The translations under genes and the position numbers were made by a program. A DNA stretch of 64,000 nucleotides from positions 30,641,599 to 30,705,598 of the forward strand of contig CM055097.1 in the NCBI GenBank assembly GCA_029204225.1. The letters run 5' to 3'. Within the stretch, counting starts at the first letter, position 1. Every line of letters begins with the position of its first letter. Of this stretch, positions 1 through 9,833 are shown one piece after another. The notes beneath the pieces were generated by a model. It was not told the origin of the DNA. It worked only from the letters and a program-made list of their open reading frames with translations, and ran no database searches. The stretch comes from Diphasiastrum complanatum (Eukaryota > Streptophyta > Lycopodiopsida > Lycopodiales > Lycopodiaceae).

Positions 1-1190
1 CACTGCTTGTCATTGGTTGTTATCAGGTATGCTCAAACATTTTCTTGCTAATAATTTTTCACGGTAGATTTAATCTGGTTAGAACTTGATTTTTATACAG
101 TTGACTTATTTATTATGCAGGAAACATGGTGTTTTGAAGTAAATTTATCAAGCAAAACTTGAAAGGACAACACATTGACTTTGGTGTTTTCGAATGCATG
201 CTTCAGAAACAATAACATGCACAGCTTTGCTACTTGGCTTCTATAAACTTAGAGAATCGCAGTTCCTATGCCCGTTATAGATAAGGATTGTAATTGGCAT
301 ATGCTGTTGTCTTTTGCAGAAGGGAAAGCTTTCTTAGTGTCTATCTCTTAACAGTTTCTCTTTCTTTCTCAAAATTCAATTCTCAATTCTCCTCTCCTCT
401 CGAGTCCCTGATATGCTATGGTCATTTTGCTGCGCTTTCTTATTCTGTGTATCTTAGGAGTTTATCTTTCTTTTGCACGATACTATTCCCCAATTTTCCT
501 CCGTTTTATAAGCCCTTGTAGCCTTTCTAAAACTGAGAGAATCAGAAAGCTTGTATCGAGAGTTTGTAGCGTCAAGTTAAGTGAACACAAGCAGAAAACG
601 AACTAAAACTAGCCAATCTTTCTCATTTTATCTTCTAAGTGGTTAATGGTGGTGGATATGGTTTGGTGAGACATTTCTGTAAGAGAGAATTCTGTGGATA
701 TAGCATTGAAAAATAGCACCATTACACATACATCTTATGCTGCTGTCAATGTTCTATTGAAGGTTTATTAGGAAAATATTCTTGTGCTCCCCTTTGATGC
801 ATCCTCGTTTTCAATAAGATCCTTGCTCTCGGACAATGAACTCACTCTTCTATTATAATGTCAAATGACCTTACATTTGTGAGTCTTTGTTTGGCATCTT
901 TCTTGTCTGAATGCTTTCTTTCAGTTTGGTTACGTTTTCTCTAATGCTAGTGCCCTTTTTATCACAAGAAGCTGACTTTTGAATGCGATTGGACATATGT
1001 GGTTTTTTGGACTAATGCTCGCTTATTTCGTCAACATTTCCCAGTCGTTGGTGCTCTGGAACATGGGTGGAGAACGAGTGTATGACCATTTCTGCTCACG
1101 AAGGCCTTATTGCTGCTTTAGCACAGGTCTCCCTCTACAGGAATGATTGCATCTGCAAGCCATGACAAGTGTGTGAAGTTTTGGAAGTAG
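1..1190 (+). pseudogene. LEUNIG-family 3'-end pseudogene
   Basis: Bases 1-26 encode the end of a WD40 exon (…VIGCYQ) followed by a GT splice donor. After an intron of about 1.0 kb, an AG acceptor at 1043-1044 opens the last exon, 1045-1190, ending in TAG. The matching exon at 56884-57027 on the other strand is 144 bases and open; this one is 146. The two extra bases are single insertions, one near 1065 (ATGGGTGG against ATGGTGG) and one near 1127 (CACAGGTCTCC against CACAGTCTCC). Each shifts the frame, so the final WD40 blade cannot be made. Upstream exons would lie left of the window. Family assignment comes from recognising the LEUNIG C-terminus; pseudogene status is read directly from the sequence. 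Confidence 0.8.
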
Positions 1191-1290
1191 GTTGTTGATA
1201 CTGGCATGTAATATTCCATGTAAAACAGGATTTTTGAAGTAAGTTGTGGGAAGTAGGTTGTTGATACTGGCATGTAATATTCCATGTAAA
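1183..1290 (+). repeat. 42-bp direct duplication behind the pseudogene stop
   Basis: The 42 bases at 1183-1224 recur at 1249-1290, a 66-base period that includes the stop codon and the sequence after it. The right-hand LEUNIG copy has only one unit here, so the duplication arose in the left copy. Confidence 0.85.
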
Positions 1291-1671
1291 CATTTGAATG
1301 ATCACAAGGATGTTGTAGTATGGCTTGCCACCTTCACGTGCCATACGAATCATTGATCAACCATTAGCCCTTTGGATCCTTTGGCCAATACAAGCTACTA
1401 TAATTGGGGTTAATTTTCTTATTATGTTCATAAATTCAGTCAGATTGTCTTGAACAGGCAAATGTAGCAGTGAGTATTTACCACTGAAATTTGTTTATCT
1501 TTTGAGCAGTAAATGGTTATATATGTTAATGTCTGTGAGGAAAACCTGGCTGTCAAACTGCATCAATTCCTATTGTGAAAAATATGCTGCATCACTCAAA
1601 TAATGCATCTTGTGGACATAACATCAAGGTCAGAAAATCGGTCATATGTTTCGTATTTTATTTCATATTCA

Positions 1672-1673
<2 letters not shown>

Positions 1674-1754
<81 letters not shown>
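1674..1754. repeat. (CT)n microsatellite, about 40 units
   Basis: This is an uninterrupted CT tract of about 80 bases. The matching place in the inverted copy (near 56335-56460) holds only short, interrupted GA runs, so the pure tract expanded after the arms separated or the other copy shrank. The Ser-Leu reading frames across it are artefacts of the repeat. Confidence 0.95.
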
Positions 1755-1755
<1 letters not shown>

Positions 1756-2967
1756 AGTTCCATCTTCAAAGATGGATTCTTTTCAAGGCTTTTTCTGTGT
1801 GATGTATCTTGTTTTTAATATGTTCTCTCTAGTGTTTTATCCCCGCGATGTTCTGTTTTTGTGAGTTGTCTTTCACTATGAAAGTTTGAATTGTTAATAA
1901 GACTTGTAGTTTGAAGCATTTCTAATTTGAGAACTGCATCAATGAAGTAGCTAGTTTTAACGGCTTCAAAGTTCATAGGACTTCATGCCTTTGTTTATTT
2001 AAGCTTGTATGAGATTTAAATAGATGGATAGTCAATCCACACTTGGCCAGGGTTTGATTGGTACTTTTGGCTATGCACTCATTATGGAATTATGCATATC
2101 AACTCACATCTAAAACTCTGAGAGCTACAAATTCTTTTACAAGAAAAATGAACCCCTTTTTACTCGGTAAACAAGAAATGTGGGAAAGATTTAGGTACTA
2201 TGCAATGATAGTTTTACTCATGTGTCACAAATGACAAGTAAAGAGGATATCTTTCACATTTGGGGGGAATGATTTTTGGTGAGCTTTTTCAACGAGTTTT
2301 TCTACATTTAAAGCAAGCTTATCTAGCACCTTTCTTTGTTGTTGACTATGAAGTTTTCCACGAACCAGTTGAGAATAGGTCAATTCATTCATGAGTCTTA
2401 AAGAATAGCTCTTAGATTCCTACTATCTCACAATAAACCATGTTTAGCATATATCTCTATTCATAAACCATATGTGATTTCTAGCATGTATTTTGGTGAT
2501 CTACATCAACGAGAAGTAAATTAATGTCAAATGGTATGTTGATTCCCAAAAAGCTTGATGAAGAATGTAATTGAATCTTTTTAGTGAAAGTTAAGTTTCA
2601 GTAATCTTCTCCAAACGTCACTTTATAATCATTATGAAACACTTAAAAGGCCTCACATGTATAATCATTATGAGATTCATTTGCTTCATTAACTTCGTTA
2701 TCATTAGTAGAGAGTCTGAATCCCCATTTTGTTATGCAGCTATTTCTCATGAGTTATGTCACACAAAACATAGTACATATTTCCCTTAATGTGATGTTTT
2801 AAGTTGATTCTATGATTCATTTTTTTTATTATAGTAACTGATATGGTCACCTATTAATCAGGATGTCATTCACATAAGATTAGCACTATAGTCTCATGTT
2901 AACTAGGTATGCACATCTACAAGCTTAACAAATGGCAACAAGGAAAAATTAAACTTGTCTAGATAAT

Positions 2968-2975
<8 letters not shown>

Positions 2976-3029
<54 letters not shown>
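2976..3029. repeat. (TA)n-(GA)n compound microsatellite
   Basis: TA repeats to 3010 continue directly as AG repeats to 3029. They mark the outer end of arm A. From 3030 to about 3110 follows a CATCATC/CTCCTC-rich low-complexity stretch with no coding signal. Confidence 0.9.
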
Positions 3030-3241
3030 CATCATCAACTCCTCATCCTCATCATCATCCAACTCCTCCTCATCCTCATCCCCATCCCCACCCTTCTCTC
3101 TTGCATCCTCTGCATCGATCCTAATCCACCATGACTCTTATTCACTTTCTCTTGAGATAAGACTTGAAGACATCATAAGAGTATCAACAACTTTGTTACT
3201 AACATTGTCATCATTAGTAAAGTTGCTTTGCTTGCTATCTT

Positions 3242-4040
3242 CTAATTGCTCTCTTTTCTTTTTATAGCATTCTTAGCAAAATGACCCTTTTTGCCACAAT
3301 AAAAGCACTTCAATTTAGACTTATTCTTCCAACCACCATAAGAGGATGTTGCCTCACCTTGCCCTTGATCCATGGTACTTGTCCCACTTGCCTCCTCCTT
3401 TGCCATTGCCTTTGGTGAAGAGTGTCTCTTCATCTCCAACATTGGTAGAAGTAGGTTCACTTCTTGATTTGATATTGGCAACCCTATCCTCTTCGGCCAC
3501 CAACCTCTTGCAATTCTTCAATAGATGACAACGTTCTTTGAATAGCAAAACTTTGAACAAGATTAGCATAACCCTCTCCTAAGCTATTATGAAGCACTTG
3601 AACAATCTCAACGTTACCAATAGCATCACCAACACATGCTAAATCACCATTAAGAGATTTACTCTCATCACATAGAAGTTATCACTTTCACCTTCCTTTT
3701 GATAGCTTTGAAGACTTTGCCTTCTTAGAAGTGAGCACCCTAGATGTGGACTTTGACTCATAAATCCTTTGAAGAGTCCTCCATGCCTCATAAGATGAAG
3801 TACAAGCTCCTACCTTTTTGAGAAGCTCATTTGAGATATTCATATGTGTAAAGGCCTCTTGGCCTTCTTTCGATAAATGATTTGATCTTGGATAATATTA
3901 GGTTCCTCTTCAATACCTAACACAATATCCAACATATCATTCATAGTTAGCAAGGATTCCATGCTTACCTTCCATATCGAGTAGTTGCTTGAGGTAGGCC
4001 TATCATTGTTCTCCAACAAGAACTCTCATTGGTTTGCCAT
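3242..4040 (-). pseudogene. Ty1/copia gag remnant
   Basis: The reading starts at ATG 4040 (MANQ, then a stop at codon 5). It goes on with the copia gag hallmarks SNYSIWKVSMESLL and a UBN2-like region, then a Gly/Lys-rich linker (LFTKGNGKG) and a zinc knuckle, CFYCGKKGHFAKN, whose fourth ligand is Asn instead of Cys. Several frameshifts and stops break it, and the element is cut off near 3190, before protease and the rest of pol. Its PBS and LTR lie upstream at 4623-5272. This is a dead 5' fragment of a copia element. Confidence 0.8.
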
Positions 4041-4622
4041 TATGATCAAACTTCTTCAACCTGTTCCAATGCACTTATCACTGACTTGAATCTTCAACAA
4101 ATGAAATCAAGATGAAATCACAAAGATTTGGAACTACACAAATGTCTCTCTTAATCTCACAACTAGGCAACAACACATAGAATTGATAAACCTTTATCAA
4201 CAAATGATCACATCACAATAGAATGAATCATAAACCTAAAAGACCTTGAAAAAACTCTTGAAAAGGTTAAGAACCTTTTCCACAAGAGATCATATTCAAA
4301 CTTTGAGAATTCATACACATTCATACTATTGATAAGATTCAAAATATTAATGCAAAACTAGACTTCTTGATCTAGATTCTAGAAGAATGATCTATTCACC
4401 AAAAAATGGAATTTGTGTATTAATGATCCGAGCACAAGAAACTAAAAATAGGCTATTTTTGACCAATTTGATCTAAAACATGCTAATGATCACAAAGATC
4501 CACTTTCTACACATGAAATTACTAGATTTAATCAAGACAATACTCTATCTCTCACTAGAACTAGTGGCGCTCTCAAATTTAGCAGTAGATTTGGAAATAC
4601 CTCCAATTTCAACTTGTAACCT

Positions 4623-4634
4623 GCTCTGATACCA
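4623..4634 (-). other. Primer-binding site, tRNA-iMet type
   Basis: The minus strand reads TGGTATCAGAGC directly after the CA end of the LTR at 4635. This is the common initiator-tRNA-Met primer site of plant copia and many chromovirus elements. It sets the transcription direction as minus. Confidence 0.85.
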
Positions 4635-5272
4635 TGTGAGAAAATTAGATCCAATGATGACATAAATGGATCTATGATCTTTGACTAAATTGGGTGCACA
4701 TCACACAACATCAACATTGTAAAAAATCTTCATTCTAGCATGCTAGTCTAGGTAAAATCATGAAAAATATGCATTGAATGATAAAATCTATAAGGGAGAT
4801 CTCCTCGAGATCTTGCTTACAAGACAAAACACAAGAGAACACATTGTGGAGTAAACCATTAAACCAAGTAGAAGCAACTAATCAATCTCCAGAAGCTTCA
4901 CCCCCCGAACCAAGGAATAGGAAGCAAGAGTAGAGTGAGAGAACGTGGTAATGAATCACCAAAAGAATGGAGTAGTAGGGCGAGTTTCCAAGGTACAAAT
5001 AGGCCCCATTGAGCCTTCTTGTGCATGTAGTCATGCAAGACCTAAATTCTCCAATTAAGAAATTTCATTGCCATTGATACTCTACACATGCATTGATTGT
5101 CCTAAACCATGTACTAACTCCAAATAATGTGTCTGGGCCTCACAAGGTTATTAGTTACTTTATGGATCTTGTCTAGTATGATGTGACGAAACCAATAATC
5201 TCGAGCACTGGAGTACTGTGTATCCAAGTCTAGGATTATATTGAATTCTATATTTAGGATGTGGACGTAACA
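4635..5272 (-). repeat. LTR, 638 bp, between chromovirus tail and copia gag
   Basis: On the minus strand the LTR starts TGTTACGTCC (5272) and ends TCTCACA (4635). A purine tract, GGGGGAGAA, lies just before the start, as a 3' polypurine tract would, and a PBS lies just after the end, as for a 5' LTR. The upstream neighbour is a gypsy chromodomain and the downstream neighbour a copia gag. The single LTR therefore joins two elements of different superfamilies. Its partner LTR is not in the window. Confidence 0.7.
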
Positions 5273-5300
5273 TTCTCTCCCCCTTGAACTGATCTTGTCT

Positions 5301-5404
5301 TCAGAAGCGAAACTTAGGGAAATTCTTCTTTATGTTATTAACTCTCTCCCATGAATCATCATCCTCAGTTTGACCTTTCCATCGAATTAAGAACTCGAAT
5401 AAAG
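5301..5404 (-). pseudogene. Chromodomain tail of a gypsy chromovirus
   Basis: The minus strand reads EFLIRWKGQTEDDDSWE, then about 12 residues ending FPKFRF and a stop at 5301-5303. This is the C-terminal chromodomain of a chromovirus integrase, which in the family steers integration towards heterochromatin. The polypurine tract and LTR follow within 30 bases, the normal order for a 3' end. The rest of pol is absent: upstream of about 5404 the frame runs into stops and arm B sequence. The other copy reaches the window edge at 64000 inside the same motif. Confidence 0.75.
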
Positions 5405-5466
5405 GTCATTCTCTAAAATCCCTTTTAGAGTCAAGAGTTTTTTTTTATGATCACACCTATATTCCT

Positions 5467-6064
5467 GATAAAAATGGTTTAGTGGGTAGATTAGAGCCAT
5501 ATTCTCTACTAGATTTTTTGAGTGAGGAATGGATTTATCATGATGCAACAATTTCAGAAAGTTTTTGATCTAGACTTTATATGGATATTCAGAGTATATT
5601 AAAATGTAGCATTGGCTTAAAGAATAATAGATTAAGTTGGAATCTACCTTTTACTATCTTTGTTGATCTTTTTTGCAAATGCAATGTTTGGCGAAAACAT
5701 GTTTATTTGTAAGGACTTGAGTGATGAAATAATCGTCGAATTGTTGGATGATGGTTGAGATACGAAACAAAATCGGCAAGTTGAGTGCAGAGTATGTAAC
5801 TCATCAATAACATTTAGATATCACATCGAAAAAAAAATGCTCACTTTGCTGCTGTATTATAGAAGATGGATAAAATGCAAAAATGAGTGGAAGCCACTTG
5901 ATCAAGAGTTTGAAATAAACCATCAAGAGCAACTTCAAATAGCAGTGAAAAAAAATGACAACATTCTTGCTATGGTTGAGTTTGAGGAAGATTGGTGTCT
6001 CAATTACATTCGATTAGAACTAGACATGTTGCAATTCGATCTATCTCAATACTATCAATTTTGA
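5467..6064 (+). pseudogene. Unidentified coding remnant, duplicated in arm B'
   Basis: I do not recognise this protein. Several plus-strand blocks read as protein: IPDKNGLVGRLEPYSLLDFL near 5467-5540, then after stops a CRVCNSSITFRYHIEKK segment near 5790-5837. The last block is an open run of 75 residues (5837-6064) ending at TGA. That run is rich in Trp, Leu and acidic residues and includes KNDNILAMVEFEEDWCL. The inverted counterpart at 63315-63542 keeps the same frame and length with about five amino-acid changes. CxxC followed by an H suggests a possible zinc-binding motif. It could be a decayed transposon or a host gene fragment. Confidence 0.45.
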
Positions 6065-6432
6065 TTGAATGGTGTAAAGGTACATTATGCCATATGAAAA
6101 TTTTCATTTTTTAGATTCTGATGACAAACCAAATATTGGAATGCTGTCACATACAGTGGGGCAAACCACTACTACATATTTGAGCTAATTTTATGGTTTT
6201 TTCGGTTTTGTGAATGGATGCCAAGCCTATAGAGGCTGTTTTGGGTCTGCACTACCCTCTCACAACTCCTCCGCTAGCTGAGAATAGTCCAAACACAAGA
6301 AATCACACAAAACAAGCTAAATCTACCCCAAAAAACACCTAAAAAAGCTAAATCTACCCCAAAAAGCACCTAAAAACACTCTAAAAAAGCAAAAACAACT
6401 AAGAATGCAACTAAACTAGTTAATGAAACCTA

Positions 6433-6450
6433 TCCCCAGCAACGGTGCCA
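6433..6450 (-). other. Primer-binding site, tRNA-Asp type (Tat/Athila-like gypsy)
   Basis: The minus strand reads TGGCACCGTTGCTGGGGA, close to the TGGCGCCGTTGCCGGGGA primer site of Tat/Athila gypsy elements. An LTR-like end, GCCCAACA, lies next to it. The inverted copy is at 62930-62947. No intact element surrounds it. Confidence 0.6.
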
Positions 6451-6790
6451 TTGTTGGGCGTGTAGATTTGATGGTGAGCAGCCCTCCGCTTGTGAAAAAG
6501 AGTTAGCTTTGGCCTTCCAATCTTATTTTTAATTACATGCCCCAAAGTCAAGTTTATGTCCATAATTATTTATTTACGAGTGTTTATTGGGCCATGGGCT
6601 TATGCACGCAGGATGCCATGACCCTCTCAACTATTTGTGGATAATTTATTTATTTACACTGTAATGCTCTCAACAGATATTCAACAATATCTGCTGCCCA
6701 CTCAGGTACTGCTTCAACATAAAACAACGTAGCATCTGGTAGTTCATCATCCACTTCACTGTTAACTGGATTAATCTTTGATGTTCTTTA

Positions 6791-6845
6791 TGTTCTAGGA
6801 CTAAGCAAGAATTTACTGTCTATTTCTTGAATTGCAGATCATATT
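6791..6845 (+). pseudogene. Copia GAG-pre-integrase sliver
   Basis: The plus strand reads DVLYVLGLSKNLLSIS followed by a stop, a good match to the conserved copia motif DVLYVPGLKKNLLSIS. Nothing else of this element is preserved nearby. Confidence 0.6.
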
Positions 6846-6892
6846 AATCACGATTACGTTTGGTAGAGTATTTTCATATTTAAGAATATTCA

Positions 6893-7200
6893 AAATCAAT
6901 ATTCACGATCAATATTCACAACACGTATTCACAATATTCACATATCTCATAATATACGTATTCAATATTCACAATTTCATATCAGTATTCACGATTTGTA
7001 TTCACAATGTTCACGATCAGTATTCACAATATTCACGATCACTATTCACAATATTCATGATAAAAATCTCAGAATCTCAGTTTCTCAGAATCTCAGTTTC
7101 TCAAAATCTCAGTTTCTCAGAATCTCAGTTTTCCATAATCTCATTTATGAGTATCTGAGTCTTTCAGAATCTCAATTTCTTAGTTTCTCAATATTTGCAA
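6893..7200 (+). repeat. Two-part minisatellite: ATATTCAC and AATCTCAGTTTCTCAG
   Basis: 6893-7060 is an irregular array of ATATTCAC(A/G)AT units. 7063-7195 is an array of a 16-base AATCTCAGTTTCTCAG unit. The reverse complement of both lies at about 62220-62500 in arm B'. Reading frames across it are low-complexity Phe/Ile/Ser/Gln strings and are not genes. Confidence 0.8.
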
Positions 7201-7761
7201 TTTCAACGATCACAAACCATCAATAAAGTAATCTTCAAGACGCGTCTCTAAAAATTGGATCATTTCTTCATGCAATATGAAAGACATTGTCTATATGTCT
7301 TGCAAAATAAAACACAAGGGCAAAATTATAATTTGATAGAGATCAGTTCTTATTGATAAAATCTTATTGATGAATTAAATTTGTCACAAAAGGTGTAATA
7401 ACTACAATTTCATAGCTCAAGTAAAAAAAAAAAAAAACGCAATATATGAGCTTTGACCATATTTGATACTATTTGCTAATGACACAATGAAGTTGCTAGG
7501 AGATGGATAAAAGATAAAGTTCAACTTACTAAAACGTTTTCAATGTAAATTTTGAATTGCAAAGTTGGTCTTTTTTGTTATTCAATCTTTCTGCCTATCT
7601 CGAACGCAAAATCTGCATACAAACAATTTCTAAAATCAAAGGTCTTTTTAGGTTTCCGAGTCTCAAACTTTACCTTATACAAAACCTTAATACAAGAAAT
7701 AAACTCTCTTACGTATATATATTAGAATTTAATAACATCCAAAATTAAAACTATTACCATT

Positions 7762-8425
<664 letters not shown>

Positions 8426-9140
8426 AATATCTATATGAACAAGTTATAGTTTGTTTTGGATGTCCTCTAGAGCTTATTAGTGATAGGAGTACACATTTCC
8501 TTAACTCCGTCATAGGAGATCTCCTTTCAGAAAAATTTGTGGTACATCGCAAAAGTTTCTCATACTATCCACGATGCAATGGCCAGGCGGAATCCACCAA
8601 TAAGATCCTATGTGGAATTCTCACCAAAATCGTCGAATCCAGCCGATCTGATTGGGAACTCAAACTCCATGCTGCTCTTTGGGCTTATTGCACCACCCCG
8701 AAGAGAGCTACATGGTTAACCCCTTTCCAGCTAACATATGGCCAAGAAGCCGTTATGCTTGTGGAATTCCATATCCCCTCCCTTCGAGTGGCCTATAACC
8801 TTGAGCTTGATACTCAACATAATCTAGCAAATAGGTTATTCCATCTGGAGCAACTATGTGAAACACGACAAATCAGCATCCATGCTCAACAAGTCCACAA
8901 ACGATGACAAAGAGCATGGCATGATCGATCATTGAAAGTTAGAGACTTCCAGGTTGGAGATAAGGTCCTGCTATACCAGGCCAAAGCCTTCAAAGGCAAA
9001 CTAAAATTTTCTGGCCAAGGACCTTTTACGTCATTAAAAAAATCTTTGCCTCTGGTTATGTACAACTCCAAACCCTTCAAGGCAATATCCTCGACATTGT
9101 GGTCAATGGGAGCCGACTGAGAAAGTACAATGAATCCTGT
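8426..9140 (+). pseudogene. Ty3/gypsy integrase C-terminal fragment (copy 1)
   Basis: Homology to 29195-29962 begins abruptly at 8426, so the zinc-binding domain and the first catalytic Asp of the integrase are gone. What remains runs from before the second catalytic block (the LISDR part) through GQAESTNKIL, which supplies the catalytic Glu, to FQLTYGQEAVM. A stop after QQVHKR (about 8908) and frame changes then break the C-terminal module (RDFQVGDKVLLYQAK … VVNGSRLRKYNE). The two copies align over these 768 bases without an indel. From 9141 to 9833 there is AT-rich sequence without a reading frame I can support; it probably links integrase to the accessory ORF. Confidence 0.85.
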
Positions 9141-9833
9141 TTTACCTGTATTAGTTGTTTTCTTTTCTACTGTTCTTCTTTATTTTTCTTATTGCCTGCC
9201 TGCCATTTCGACATAATTTTTGTTGTGCTTTCTTGTTCAAACTGTCAAGATACTATCAGATCAAGTATACCAACAGTCTTCTCTGAGAAAACCACAAAAG
9301 CCATTAGTTTCAAAAGAATTATCTCACACCATCTCAAATAGAATTCGCCTGACCCCTTTTTTACAGTGCACAATTCATCTTTGGCATCCGCAAATTCTGT
9401 CTCAGAGACAAAATTTTCTAAAAATAGAAAAAGTTAGTTCTTCTCATCAGATATCCACTATTAGAATTTGCAGACAATTCGCTGAAGCTCAAAATAATTT
9501 TCACGATTTCTCTGCTATCTTTGCGAATTCTGATTAGACAAGTTTTGCACTGTCAGACGTTTTTTTCTCTTTTGGCATAAAAAATCACCTACAAGAATTC
9601 ACCGACCCTCAGAACGTTGCCTCAAAATTCGCGAACATCATTACCAAATCGTGAACACTGAGGATGATTTCTGAGTGAAGTTGCGAATTCCTGCCAAAAA
9701 AAGTCTATATATGGACCTCCACCCTTCTCTCCACGAATTCATTTTAGATTGTTGCTCTCGAGATTATGCCAAAATTTTTCAAAATTTTCAAAATTCTCAG
9801 AACAATTTAAAATCACTTCTATTATGGCCTCCC

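Larger units (their letters stand above)
1..3012. repeat. Arm A of an inverted segmental duplication (left copy)
   Basis: The segment matches the reverse complement of 53770-57829. Base 1 pairs with about 57829, and the AT microsatellite near 2980-3010 pairs with the one near 53788-53818. Shared landmarks are the LEUNIG last exon, the CT/GA tract and the AACTTGTCTAGATA sequence near 2952. The right copy is about 1 kb longer, mostly because of extra DNA at roughly 54570-55740. Apart from the gene remnant, 1760-2970 contains no coding signal I can support. Confidence 0.85.

Noticed and set aside
1575-1864. Plus-strand frames rich in Ser-Leu repeats
   Set aside because: They are produced entirely by the CT microsatellite and occur in all frames.
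6793-7226. Phe/Ile/Ser-rich frames near 7 kb
   Set aside because: They arise from the minisatellite arrays, and their inverted copies code differently.
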